In this document: positions 8,574-16,307 of the stretch, piece after piece | Layout of the letters: each line of letters opens with the position of its first letter | Position numbering within the stretch: the first letter of the stretch is position 1 | Source of the DNA: Streptomyces flavofungini | GTDB lineage: Bacteria; Actinomycetota; Actinomycetes; Streptomycetales; Streptomycetaceae | Reading direction: 5' to 3' | NCBI RefSeq assembly: GCF_014650815.1 | Contig: NZ_BMVR01000002.1 | Span: forward strand, 713,078 to 777,077 | Length of the DNA: 64,000 nt | The notes under the pieces: model-generated | Databases searched by the model: none | The model's input: the letters and a program-made list of their open reading frames with translations, nothing else | Told to the model about the DNA's origin: nothing | Program-made: the position numbers and the translations under genes

Positions 8574-9227
8574 GTGAGAAGGTTCACAGCATTGGGTTCC
8601 CATCCCCCGATACCCACCCGAGTCGTGCTGCTCGCCGGCCCCTCCGGCTCGGGCAAGTCGTCGTTCGCGTCCCGCACGGGACTGCCCGTGCTGTGCCTCG
8701 ACGACTTCTACAAGGAAGGCACCGACCCGTCGCTGCCTCAGGTCGCCGGCACTTCGGACATCGACTGGGACTCCCCGCTGTCCTGGGACGCCGACGTCGC
8801 CCTCGCCGCGATCGGTGAGCTGTGCCGCACCGGCCGCACCCGGGTCCCGGTGTACGACATCGCGACGAGCTCGCGGGTCGGCGAGGAGGCACTCGACATC
8901 GAGCGCACCCCGCTGTTCATCGCGGAGGGCATCTTCGCCGCCGACATCGTGGACCGCTGCCGTGAGCTCGGCGTCCTCGCGGACGCGATCTGCCTGCGCG
9001 GCCGCCCCTCGACGACGTTCCGGCGCAGGCTGCTGCGCGATCTGCGCGAGGGCCGCAAGTCGGTGCCGTTCCTGCTGCGCCGCGGCTGGCGGCTGATGCG
9101 CGCGGAGCGCTCCATCGTGGCCCGGCAGACGGCGCTCGGTGCGCACGCCTGCGGCAAGGAGGAGGCCCTCGGGCGGCTCGCGGCCGCGGCGGCGGGCCGC
9201 TGCGTGAAGGCCCGCGCGGCGGCCTGA
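8574..9227 (+). CDS. Uridine kinase-like P-loop kinase
   Basis: A 217-residue cytoplasmic protein with Walker A GPSGSGKSS (22-30) and LCLDDFYKEG as in uridine/cytidine kinases, then DIDWDSPLSWD, VYDIATSSR and IAEGIFAADIV, all in uridine-kinase order. Uridine kinase phosphorylates uridine and cytidine with a nucleoside triphosphate, the first salvage step. The short length matches the actinobacterial subgroup. The start is uncertain: GTG at 8574 is the first reasonable codon before the conserved TRVVLLAGPSG strand, and no strong ribosome site precedes it. It sits among nucleoside genes but lacks the CTACGCGCGTAG operator. The 284 bp upstream (8290-8573) shows no gene. Confidence 0.85.
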   Translation: MRRFTALGSHPPIPTRVVLLAGPSGSGKSSFASRTGLPVLCLDDFYKEGTDPSLPQVAGTSDIDWDSPLSWDADVALAAIGELCRTGRTRVPVYDIATSSRVGEEALDIERTPLFIAEGIFAADIVDRCRELGVLADAICLRGRPSTTFRRRLLRDLREGRKSVPFLLRRGWRLMRAERSIVARQTALGAHACGKEEALGRLAAAAAGRCVKARAAA

Positions 9228-9299
9228 CCCGGCCCTCGCGCCCCGCGCACCGGCTCCCCCGCGCCCCGGCCCCGCGACACGCCGGGCCGCGCACGCCAA

Positions 9300-9351
9300 A
9301 CAGCGGGCCCGGAAGGACCCCCCGGCCCTCCGGTCCCGCTGTCTGTTTTTT
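9300..9351 (+). terminator. Terminator after the uridine kinase gene
   Basis: An imperfect stem of about 19 bp (ACAGCGGGCCCGGA / TCCGGTCCCGCTGT with a few mismatches) is followed by TGTTTTTT at 9344-9351. Between it and the sigQ stop (9352-9482) the DNA is a run of CCCCCGTG-like degenerate repeats with no gene. Confidence 0.8.
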
Positions 9352-9482
9352 CCTTGATTTCCCCCGTGCACCCCCGTGCGTCCCCCCGTGGGTTCCCCCG
9401 AACCCCCCGGTTCCCCCGTGGGTCCCCCACCTCTTGCTCCCGCCGCCTCCCCCGAAGCGACGGCCCCCGTGCCCCCCCGTCC

Positions 9483-10259
9483 TCAGGCGACCAACTCGCC
9501 GAAGGACTCTTCCTGGTCACGGCCGAAGCTGAGGACCTCGTCCTCGCGCAGCCGGCGGAGCGACCGCCAGATGCTGGACTTCACCGTGCCCACGCTGATG
9601 TCGAGGATGTCCGCGATCTCCGGGTCCGTACGGCCCTCGTAGTAACGGAGGACCAGCATGGTGCGCTGGAGCTCGGGCAGCCGGGCCAGGGCCTGCCACA
9701 GCACGGCGCGCAGCTCGGTGCCGCGCATCGCGTCCGTGTCGCCCACCGTCTCCGGCAGTTCCTCGGTCGGGTACTCGTTGAGCTTGCGGCGGCGCCAGGC
9801 ACTGATGTGCAGGTTCGTCATGGTGCGCCGCAGATAACCGCCGACGGCGGCCTTGTCGCTGATCCTGTCCCAGGCCCGGTACGTCGAGAAGAGGGCGCTC
9901 TGCAGCAGGTCCTCGGCCTCGAACCGGTCACCGGTCAGGTGGTAGGCGGTGGCGTACAGGGAGGCGCGGCGCTCCTGGACGTAGGCCGTGAACGCCGCTT
10001 CGGCGTCCTCGCTCCCCGTCCGGGACTGCGTCCGCTCCCCCGAGACCTCCCTGTACGCGGCTCCCCCGTGAGCTCCCCCGTCACCGCCGCCCTTGAGTGC
10101 GTCAACCACCGTCATGTACGTGGTGTGCTGACGCCCGGTGCCGCGAGCGCACCCCCGCCCGCTCACGGCACCGGACTTCTCGTGCTTCTCAGAACTCCGG
10201 TGGACGTCGTGCAGACGCGTGACAACTGCGCTTGAGCTGGTGCTGTGCAGCGTGTTCAT
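9483..10259 (-). CDS. sigQ: ECF-type (SigE family) RNA polymerase sigma factor SigQ
   Basis: A 258-residue sigma factor. Region 2 is AFTAYVQERRASLYATAYHL with DRFEAEDLLQSALFSTYRAW, and region 4 is LARLPELQRTMLVLRYYEG followed by DPEIADILDISVGTVKSSIWRSL. It is of the SigE/SigQ family and lacks an anti-sigma gene next to it. It diverges from afsQ1/afsQ2, as in Streptomyces coelicolor, where sigQ is a target of AfsQ1 and modulates antibiotic production. ATG at 10259 was chosen, giving an N-terminal extension of about 90 residues before region 2; a shorter form could start at an ATG near 10114. The AfsQ1 candidate site lies about 85-100 bp upstream of this start. Confidence 0.9.
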   Translation of the reverse strand: MNTLHSTSSSAVVTRLHDVHRSSEKHEKSGAVSGRGCARGTGRQHTTYMTVVDALKGGGDGGAHGGAAYREVSGERTQSRTGSEDAEAAFTAYVQERRASLYATAYHLTGDRFEAEDLLQSALFSTYRAWDRISDKAAVGGYLRRTMTNLHISAWRRRKLNEYPTEELPETVGDTDAMRGTELRAVLWQALARLPELQRTMLVLRYYEGRTDPEIADILDISVGTVKSSIWRSLRRLREDEVLSFGRDQEESFGELVA

Positions 10260-10341
10260 CTCGCGCCCCCCGTCGTGGAGTCTGGGATTTCCGTGTGACC
10301 AAAACTCTGCCCGGCCCACTTCATGGCGGTGTCCGCCGACT

Positions 10342-10357
10342 GTCACAGGCCTGCAAC
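10342..10357. promoter_or_regulatory. Candidate AfsQ1-binding site in the sigQ-afsQ1 intergenic region
   Basis: GTCACAGGCCTGCAAC matches the described AfsQ1 pattern GTnAC-n6-GTnAC with one mismatch in the second half-site. It overlaps an AGGCCT-GCAAC-AGGCCT inverted repeat (10347-10363). Position between the divergent starts fits control of both sides. Candidate only. Confidence 0.45.
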
Positions 10358-10460
10358 AGGCCTCGTGGCACCGAAAGCGCGCCGCAGACTCGTGTGGGTG
10401 CGGTGTGAGACCCCCACCAACAGTCGAACTGGGCCCGCACCATGGGACAGAATGACGTTT

Positions 10461-11138
10461 GTGCCTTCCCTGTTGCTGATCGAGGACGACGACGCCATCC
10501 GGACGGCCCTGGAGCTTTCGCTGACGCGCCAGGGCCACCGGGTGGCCACCGCTGCCACCGGCGAGGACGGTCTGAAGCTGCTCAGCGAGCAGCGCCCGGA
10601 CCTGATCGTGCTGGATGTGATGCTGCCGGGCATCGACGGCTTCGAGGTGTGCCGTCGCATCCGGCGCACCGACCAGCTGCCGATCATCCTGCTGACCGCG
10701 CGCAACGACGACATCGACGTGGTCGTGGGCCTGGAGTCCGGGGCCGACGACTATGTGGTCAAACCCGTGCAGGGGCGGGTGCTCGACGCTCGTATCCGCG
10801 CGGTCCTGCGCCGCGGCGAGCGCGAGGCCAACGACGCGGCGACGTTCGGTTCGCTGGTGATCGACCGCGCGGCCATGACGGTGACGAAGAACGGCGAGGA
10901 CCTGCAGCTCACGCCGACGGAGCTGCGGCTGCTCCTGGAGCTGAGCCGCAGGCCCGGGCAGGCGCTGTCGCGCCAGCAGTTGCTGCGCCTGGTGTGGGAG
11001 CACGACTATCTCGGTGACTCACGGCTCGTCGACGCCTGCGTGCAGCGGCTGCGCGCGAAGGTGGAGGACGTGCCGTCCTCGCCGACGCTGATCCGTACGG
11101 TGCGCGGCGTGGGATACCGGCTGGACACGCCTCAGTGA
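10461..11138 (+). CDS. afsQ1: OmpR-family response regulator AfsQ1
   Basis: A 225-residue response regulator. The receiver domain has SLLLIEDDDAIRTALE, phospho-acceptor Asp52 in LIVLDVMLPGIDG and the lysine in DDYVVKPVQG. The C-terminal winged helix includes LTPTELRLLLELSRRPG and VDACVQRLRAKVE, ending IRTVRGVGYRLD. Length and sequence match AfsQ1 of S. coelicolor, the regulator of an antibiotic- and nitrogen-responsive two-component system. GTG at 10461 was preferred to ATG at 10452 because GGGACAG (10444-10450) is correctly spaced for the GTG and too close to the ATG. It overlaps afsQ2 by four bases. Confidence 0.95.
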   Translation: MPSLLLIEDDDAIRTALELSLTRQGHRVATAATGEDGLKLLSEQRPDLIVLDVMLPGIDGFEVCRRIRRTDQLPIILLTARNDDIDVVVGLESGADDYVVKPVQGRVLDARIRAVLRRGEREANDAATFGSLVIDRAAMTVTKNGEDLQLTPTELRLLLELSRRPGQALSRQQLLRLVWEHDYLGDSRLVDACVQRLRAKVEDVPSSPTLIRTVRGVGYRLDTPQ

Positions 11139-12742
11139 CCAAACCGCACGACAAGCTCCGCGGGCTGCCCGCGGCCCGCAAGAAGATCCTGTCCGGCCTG
11201 CGCTTCACCAGTCTGCGGCTGCGCCTGGTCGTGGTGTTCGCGCTGGTGGCGCTGACCGCCGCCGTGTCCGCGTCCGGCATCGCGTACTGGCTGAACCGCG
11301 AGGCCGTCCTGACGCGCGCGCAGGACGCGGCCCTGAAGGACTTCCGGCAGCAGTTGCAGACCCGTGCGGGCGCGCTGCCGCTGAACCCCACGCAGGACGA
11401 GCTGCAGACCGCCGCCGGGCAGATGGCGAACAGCAGCCAGCGCTACAGCGTGCTCCTGATCAGCGAGAACGCCAGCGGTGACCAGGTGCTCGGCTACTCC
11501 GACCTGGAGTCCTTCACTCTCGCCAAGGTGCCGAAGTCGCTGCGGGACGCGGTCAAGAAGGAGCAGTCGGTCTCGTCGGGCAACAAGAGCCCGTACCACC
11601 TGTACTGGCAGCGGACCGTGGACCACGGCACGCCGTACCTGGTGGGCGGGGCGAAGGTGATCGGCGGCGGGCCGACGGGCTACATGCTCAAGTCGCTCGA
11701 ACCGGAGGCCAAGGACCTCAGTTCGCTCGGCTGGTCCCTCGCGATCGCCACGGCGCTGGCCCTGGTCGGTTCGGCGCTGCTCGCGCAGGCCGCCGCGACG
11801 ACCGTCCTGAAACCCGTGCACCGGCTCGGGGTGGCCGCGCGCAGGCTCGGCGAGGGCAAGCTGGACACGCGGCTCAGGGTGTCGGGCACCGACGAGCTGG
11901 CGGATCTGTCACGGACGTTCAACCGCACCGCGGAGAACCTGGAGAAGAAGGTCGCGGACATGAGCGCCCGCGACGAGGCGAGCCGTCGCTTCGTGGCGGA
12001 CATGTCGCACGAGCTGCGCACCCCGCTCACCGCGATCACCGCCGTCACGGAGGTCCTGGAGGAGGAGCTGGACGCCGAGACCGGCTCCGTCGACCCCATG
12101 ATCGAGCCCGCCGTCCGCCTCGTCGTCAGCGAGACCCGACGCCTGAACGACCTGGTCGAGAACCTGATGGAGGTCACCCGCTTCGACGCGGGCACCGCCC
12201 GGCTCGTCCTGGACGACGTCGACATCGCCGACCAGATCACCGCGTGCATCGACGCCCGCGCCTGGCTCGACGCCGTCGACCTGGACGCCGAGCGCGGCAC
12301 CACCGTCCGCCTGGACCCGCGCCGCCTCGACGTCATCCTCGCCAACCTCATCGGCAACGCCCTCAAGCACGGCGGCTCCCCGGTGAAGGTCTCGGTGCGC
12401 CTGGACGGCGACAGCCTGGTCATCTCCGTACGCGACGGGGGTCCGGGCATCCCCGAGGACGTGCTGCCGCACGTCTTCGACCGGTTCTACAAGGCCAGCG
12501 CGTCCCGGCCGCGGTCGGAGGGCAGCGGGCTCGGGCTCTCCATCGCCCTGGAGAACGCGCACATCCACGGCGGCGAGATCACCGCGGCCAACTCCCCGGC
12601 CGGGGGCGCGGTGTTCACGCTGCGGCTGCCGCGGGACCCCTCGCCGCTGACGGAGGAGCCCGGTCCCGACCGGGAGGACGGGGCGGACGCCGACGGGGAC
12701 CGGGGCGAGGACCGCTCCGAGGAAGGCAAGGAACAGAAATGA
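11135..12742 (+). CDS. afsQ2: Sensor histidine kinase AfsQ2
   Basis: A 535-residue membrane kinase, the usual AfsQ2 length. A first membrane helix at about residues 28-50 is followed by an extracytoplasmic sensor region of about 140 residues and a second helix at about 195-220. Then come HAMP (KPVHRLGVAARRLGEGKLD), HisKA with phospho-His292 in DMSHELRTPLTAI, and HATPase (LIGNALKHGG; DGGPGIPEDVLPHVFDRFY; GSGLGLSIA). An acidic tail follows. It phosphorylates AfsQ1, with which it overlaps (GTGA), and its stop overlaps the next gene (ATGA), so three genes form one operon. In S. coelicolor the system responds to glutamate-rich minimal medium; ligand chemistry is not visible from sequence. Confidence 0.95.
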   Translation: MTKPHDKLRGLPAARKKILSGLRFTSLRLRLVVVFALVALTAAVSASGIAYWLNREAVLTRAQDAALKDFRQQLQTRAGALPLNPTQDELQTAAGQMANSSQRYSVLLISENASGDQVLGYSDLESFTLAKVPKSLRDAVKKEQSVSSGNKSPYHLYWQRTVDHGTPYLVGGAKVIGGGPTGYMLKSLEPEAKDLSSLGWSLAIATALALVGSALLAQAAATTVLKPVHRLGVAARRLGEGKLDTRLRVSGTDELADLSRTFNRTAENLEKKVADMSARDEASRRFVADMSHELRTPLTAITAVTEVLEEELDAETGSVDPMIEPAVRLVVSETRRLNDLVENLMEVTRFDAGTARLVLDDVDIADQITACIDARAWLDAVDLDAERGTTVRLDPRRLDVILANLIGNALKHGGSPVKVSVRLDGDSLVISVRDGGPGIPEDVLPHVFDRFYKASASRPRSEGSGLGLSIALENAHIHGGEITAANSPAGGAVFTLRLPRDPSPLTEEPGPDREDGADADGDRGEDRSEEGKEQK

Positions 12743-13347
12743 CCAGGCGACGGCTGAGCGCCGCGCTTGCCACCGCCGTGCTCACCGCCACGCTGACCGG
12801 CTGCGGCATCCGCTCCACGGAGGTGCCGACCGACTTCGGGGCGGCGCCCTCGCGGGTGCCGTGCGTGGCGTCGGGCCCGGACATCTCCGCGCGCGACTCG
12901 GTCACCGGCGTGCCCGTGCAGGTCTTCCTGGTGTGCGCGTCGCAGCTGGTGATCGTCGACCGGACGGTGCGGATCCCCACCGAGAAGGCGACCACGGACC
13001 GGGTGCGGATCGCGCAGGCGCTCCTCGACGAGCTGTCCGTGCCGCCGTCCCAGGCCGCCAAGCAGGCCGGGTACGCCACCGACGTGCGCCGTGGCATGAC
13101 CGTCACCGGCCCCCAGCGCGACGACCCGGACGAGGCGCTGCGCCTGAGCACCCGCCCGCGGAGCCTGTCGGCGCACGCGCTCGCGCAGATCGTCTGCACG
13201 TACGCGGACAGCGCCGCGTCGGACGGTGACGGCTCCGTCGTCCTGGGCGGCCCCGCCGGTACCGGCCTGGAGCGCTACGAGTGCACGCAGGCCGTGCGGG
13301 CCCGCCCCGGCACGGTGTCGCCGCCGTCGGAGCCGCTGGACTCCTGA
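12739..13347 (+). CDS. AfsQ-operon lipoprotein
   Basis: A 202-residue predicted lipoprotein with signal sequence and lipobox LTGC (Cys22). The mature part contains CVASGPDIS, VPVQVFLVCASQLV, a central helix region IAQALLDELSVPPSQAA and paired cysteines near the C-terminus, but no enzymatic motif. It is translationally coupled to afsQ2 (ATGA), as in the S. coelicolor afsQ operon, so it is likely a surface accessory factor for the AfsQ2 sensor. A 21-bp tandem duplication spans its stop codon, leaving a second copy of the last codons in the 3' untranslated DNA. Confidence 0.88.
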   Translation: MTRRRLSAALATAVLTATLTGCGIRSTEVPTDFGAAPSRVPCVASGPDISARDSVTGVPVQVFLVCASQLVIVDRTVRIPTEKATTDRVRIAQALLDELSVPPSQAAKQAGYATDVRRGMTVTGPQRDDPDEALRLSTRPRSLSAHALAQIVCTYADSAASDGDGSVVLGGPAGTGLERYECTQAVRARPGTVSPPSEPLDS

Positions 13348-13370
13348 GCCGGAGCCGCTGGACTCCTGAG
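13328..13370 (+). repeat. 21-bp tandem duplication across the stop codon of the AfsQ-operon lipoprotein
   Basis: Two exact copies of the 21-mer beginning CGGAGCCGCTGG and ending CTCCTGAG lie at 13328-13348 and 13350-13370, one base apart. The first contains the true stop TGA (13345-13347). The copies are identical, suggesting a recent slip or duplication. Confidence 0.9.
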
Positions 13371-13459
13371 GGGCCCGGGGCGGGCGCCTGCCCCACCACG
13401 TACGCAGGAGTCCCGACCCGTGCGGAACCGATCCCGCCGCCACCGGCGTCTTGGGGGGC

Positions 13460-14008
13460 GTGCGTCAAGGCTCGGGCGGGCGCGGTGCCGCCATTCGCTT
13501 TCGCGCGGCGGGGATGCTTCTCCTCGCCGCGCATCTCCTGGTCGTCGCGTGGATCACGCTGCGCCCGCTGGACGTGCCCTGGGTGAGCGCGGCGAACCTG
13601 GAGCCGCTGGCCGGCATCAAGGCGGACCTGGAGCGCGGCCCGGAGCAGGCGGCCCGGCAGATCGGCGGGGCGCTGCTCCTTCTCGCGCCGCTCGGGGTGC
13701 TGCTGCCGCTGGTCGGGGGGCGTCTCGACGTCTCGCGCCTCGCGTCGCTCGCCCGTACGGTCGCGGCGGGGGCGCTGCTCTCGCTGGGCATCGAGCTGTT
13801 GCAGACCGGGGTGCCCGGGCAGGTCGTCGACGTCGACTCGCTGCTCCTGAACACGCTGGGCGTGGCGCTCGCGCATGTCGCCGTGGTGCCCGCGGCCCGG
13901 GCCCGGCTGCGCCGCCGCTCCTCCGTGCGGCCCCGGACGGCCCGCCTCAGGGAGGAGGCCCCTCAGGGGTCGACCCCGACGATTCCCAGGGTCGGCATCG
14001 CTCCGTAG
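13460..14008 (+). CDS. VanZ-like membrane protein
   Basis: The roughly 182-residue protein has four hydrophobic segments: one near the N-terminus (FRAAGMLLLAAHLLVVAWIT), one with GGALLLLAPLGVLLPLV, one with ARTVAAGALLSLGIELLQ and one with LLLNTLGVALAHVAVV. This is the VanZ-like arrangement, with NLEPL after the first helix, GIELLQ and the VDVDSLLLNTLGV signature. VanZ proteins confer low-level teicoplanin resistance in enterococci, but most actinobacterial relatives have no known role. The basic C-terminal tail is cytoplasmic. GTG at 13460 was chosen over an in-frame TTG at 13451; neither has an ideal ribosome site. Confidence 0.8.
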   Translation: MRQGSGGRGAAIRFRAAGMLLLAAHLLVVAWITLRPLDVPWVSAANLEPLAGIKADLERGPEQAARQIGGALLLLAPLGVLLPLVGGRLDVSRLASLARTVAAGALLSLGIELLQTGVPGQVVDVDSLLLNTLGVALAHVAVVPAARARLRRRSSVRPRTARLREEAPQGSTPTIPRVGIAP

Positions 14009-14110
14009 CCTGACGCTTTGCCCGTTTCGCGGACCTACCTTGGGTATATCGAGGCGCCGACAAGCCGACGCCTCCCGCCCAGACCCGACAACGGTCGACG
14101 AGGAGCCCCC

Positions 14111-14311
14111 ATGTCCGCCCTTGCCCGCCCCACCGACGGCCGCATGATCGGCGGCGTGTGCGCTGCCATCGCCCGCCGCTTCGGCTGGTCCGCCACGACC
14201 GTGCGCGTCGCGTTCGTGCTGTCGTGCCTGCTGCCCGGCCCGCAGTTCCTGCTCTACATCGCCATGTGGATCGTGCTCCCGAGTGAGAACAGGGCGAAGA
14301 CGGCCTGGTGA
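14111..14311 (+). CDS. PspC-domain membrane protein
   Basis: A 66-residue protein starting at ATG 14111 with CGAGGAG upstream. The PspC domain covers almost everything: RPTDGRMIGGVCAAIARRFGWSA, then a hydrophobic helix LPGPQFLLYIAMWIVLPSE. PspC domains occur in phage-shock regulators and in envelope-stress two-component kinases; stand-alone forms of this size are common in Streptomyces with no assigned task. It is followed by a strong terminator shared with the convergent gene. Confidence 0.88.
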   Translation: MSALARPTDGRMIGGVCAAIARRFGWSATTVRVAFVLSCLLPGPQFLLYIAMWIVLPSENRAKTAW

Positions 14312-14355
14312 CGACGGCACCGGTCCGGTACGCCGACGGACCAGTCCCGGTACGG

Positions 14356-14391
14356 CGACGGGGCGCACCCCCCAGAGGGTGCGCCCCGTCG
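14356..14391. terminator. Bidirectional terminator between pspC-like and secreted-protein genes
   Basis: Perfect 15-bp stem (CGACGGGGCGCACCC at 14356-14370, complement at 14377-14391) with a 6-nt loop, between converging genes ending at 14311 and 14414. No T tract, as is usual for Streptomyces. Confidence 0.8.
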
Positions 14392-14413
14392 TGCGTGTGC
14401 CGGGTGGTTCAGG

Positions 14414-14878
14414 TCAGCCGAGCGGCAGGCCCGAAACGGCCCCCAGGGGCGTGCCCTGGGTGGGCAGCGCGCCGGTCACCGCGTCGGTGGGGAGGGCGTT
14501 GGTGCCCAGGCCCTGGGCGACGGGGACGCCACCGAGCAGGCCCTTGACCGGGTCGGCGGGCTTCGGCGCGGGCTTGGTGCTCATGGCCCGGTCGGCGGCG
14601 CCCTCGCCCTGGTCGTCGCCGAGCGGGAGGAGCTTGTCGGTGGTGGGCTTGGCGGACTTCAGGCCGCTCTGCAGCGCGCTGTGGCCGGCGGCCAGGGCCT
14701 CGGGGGCCCCGTCGGGCAGGCTCTGGGCGGTCTCCTCCAGCGGCAGCGTCGAGGCGACCGTGCTCAGGGCGCCCACGGCGTCCGGTCCGGCGGCAGCGCT
14801 CGCGGCACCGGCGCCCGTGGCGGCGAAGGCGGCACCGAGAGCGGCGACACCGAGGGTCTTGACGGCAGACTGCTTCAT
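14414..14878 (-). CDS. Small secreted low-complexity protein, paralogue of the 4.1-4.6 kb gene
   Basis: A 154-residue exported protein with ATG at 14878 and AAGGACG eight or so bases upstream. The signal peptide KTLGVAALGAAFAATGAGAASA is clear. The mature part is Ala/Gly/Pro/Leu-rich, with DAVGALSTVASTLPLEET, KPAPKPADPVKGLLGG, and the ending GTPLGAVSGLPLG. It lacks catalytic motifs, cysteines and repeats with known function. It shares layout and C-terminal flavour with the 4118-4564 product. Both genes are monocistronic, suggesting a Streptomyces family of abundant secreted peptides of unknown role. The conventional label of ATP-binding protein for this family is not supported by any motif I can see. 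Confidence 0.75.
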   Translation of the reverse strand: MKQSAVKTLGVAALGAAFAATGAGAASAAAGPDAVGALSTVASTLPLEETAQSLPDGAPEALAAGHSALQSGLKSAKPTTDKLLPLGDDQGEGAADRAMSTKPAPKPADPVKGLLGGVPVAQGLGTNALPTDAVTGALPTQGTPLGAVSGLPLG

Positions 14879-14960
14879 GTTGAATGCGTCCTTGATGACG
14901 GGGGCGTTGAGCGGGGCTCGACGGTAAGCACCCGCTGGTACAGCCCGCAAACAGTCGAAA

Positions 14961-14988
14961 GCGGCCGGGAGTTACTCCTCCCGGCCGC
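14961..14988 (-). terminator. Terminator downstream of add
   Basis: Perfect 11-bp stem GCGGCCGGGAG / CTCCCGGCCGC with a 6-nt loop, 22 bp past the add stop codon on the minus strand, followed by CTTTCG in the direction of add transcription. Confidence 0.75.
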
Positions 14989-15010
14989 CGTGTTGACGTA
15001 CAAAATCCGC

Positions 15011-16204
15011 TTAGCTGTCGACGGACCCGCTGGTCGAGACCGTCTGGCGGAAGAGCCACTCGGACTTCAGCTCGGCGTAGCCGGGCTTGATGACGTCATT
15101 GATCATGGCGAGGCGTTCATCGAAAGGAATGAACGCCGACTTCATGGCATTGACGGTGAACCACTGCATGTCGTCGAGCGTGTAGCCGAAGGTGCCGACC
15201 AGGTGCTCGAACTCGCGGCTCATGCTGGTGCCGGACATCAGGCGGTTGTCGGTGTTGACGGTGGCCCGGAAGTGCAGCTTGCGGAGCAGGCCGATGGGGT
15301 GCTCGGCGTACGAGGTGGCGGCGCCGGTCTGCAGGTTCGAGCTCGGGCACAGCTCCAGCGGGATGCGCTTGTCGCGGACGTAGGAGGCGAGGCGGCCGAG
15401 CTGGACCGTGCCGTCGTCGGCGACCTTGATGTCGTCGATGATGCGCACGCCGTGGCCGAGGCGGTCGGCGCCGCACCACTGCAGGGCCTGCCAGATCGAC
15501 GGCAGGCCGAAGGCCTCACCGGCGTGGATGGTGAAGTGGTTGTTCTCCCGCTTCAGGTACTCGAACGCGTCCAGGTGCCGGGTGGGAGGGAAGCCCGCCT
15601 CGGCGCCCGCGATGTCGAAGCCGACCACGCCCAGATCGCGGTAGCGGTTGGCGAGTTCGGCGATCTCCAGGGCGCGGGCCGCGTGCCGCATCGCGGTGAG
15701 CAGGGCGCCGACGCGGATGCGGTGGCCGTTGGCCTTGGCGCGGCGCTCGCCCTCGCGGAAGCCCTCGTTCACGGCCTCGACGACCTCTTCGAGGGTGAGG
15801 CCGCCCTCCAGGTGCTGCTCGGGGGCGTAGCGGATCTCGGCGTAGACGACGCCGTCCTCGGCCAGGTCCTCGGCGCACTCGGCGGCGACGCGGAACAGCG
15901 CCTCGCGGGTCTGCATGACGGCGCAGGTGTGCGCGAACGTCTCCAAGTACCGCTCCAGGGAGCCGGAGTCGGCCGCCTCGCGGAACCAGACGCCGAGCTT
16001 GTCGGGGTCGGTCTCGGGCAGGCCGTCGTATCCGTTCTCGCGGGCCAGCTCGACGATCGTGCCGGGGCGCAGGCCGCCGTCGAGGTGGTCGTGGAGGAGG
16101 ACCTTCGGGGCGCGGCGGATCTGCTCGGGGTCGGGGGTGCCGGAGTGGCTTTCACGGCCCGGGCGGCCGCTCGCTGCGCTGATCTTGCTGGTCTGGCTCG
16201 TCAT
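15011..16204 (-). CDS. add: Adenosine deaminase
   Basis: Zn-dependent hydrolase converting adenosine or deoxyadenosine to inosine or deoxyinosine, feeding purine salvage. The 397-residue product shows the metal-binding HDHLDGG motif (His38, His40), TIHAGEAFG with the zinc His and nearby catalytic Glu, the HGVRIIDD segment, [12 protein letters not shown], and the metal Asp in [12 protein letters not shown]. The length is slightly above the 340-370 typical for bacteria because of a Ser/Gly-rich N-terminal tail. The gene is monocistronic, with its own terminator and an exact CTACGCGCGTAG operator 17 bp before the start, linking it to deoC, deoA and the nucleoside transporter. Confidence 0.96.
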   Translation of the reverse strand: MTSQTSKISAASGRPGRESHSGTPDPEQIRRAPKVLLHDHLDGGLRPGTIVELARENGYDGLPETDPDKLGVWFREAADSGSLERYLETFAHTCAVMQTREALFRVAAECAEDLAEDGVVYAEIRYAPEQHLEGGLTLEEVVEAVNEGFREGERRAKANGHRIRVGALLTAMRHAARALEIAELANRYRDLGVVGFDIAGAEAGFPPTRHLDAFEYLKRENNHFTIHAGEAFGLPSIWQALQWCGADRLGHGVRIIDDIKVADDGTVQLGRLASYVRDKRIPLELCPSSNLQTGAATSYAEHPIGLLRKLHFRATVNTDNRLMSGTSMSREFEHLVGTFGYTLDDMQWFTVNAMKSAFIPFDERLAMINDVIKPGYAELKSEWLFRQTVSTSGSVDS

Positions 16205-16220
16205 TTCCGCACTCTAACTC

Positions 16221-16232
16221 CTACGCGCGTAG
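16221..16232. promoter_or_regulatory. CTACGCGCGTAG palindrome upstream of add (operator copy 2)
   Basis: An exact match to the deoC site, between the divergent starts of add (16204) and a hydrolase gene (16308). It is 16 bp from the add ATG. The sequence TTACATATCGA lies upstream of it on the add strand and may be part of the promoter. Confidence 0.75.
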
Positions 16233-16307
16233 AACTCACCGGGTCGATATGTAACAGTGACCCTGCGGACGGGTGGCATACACCATGACTTCTGACACTG
16301 TTCTGCC

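Noticed and set aside
9352..9482. CCCCCGTG-like degenerate repeats as a CRISPR or structured RNA
   Set aside because: Units are short, irregular and have no spacers; they look like simple-sequence drift between the uridine kinase terminator and sigQ.
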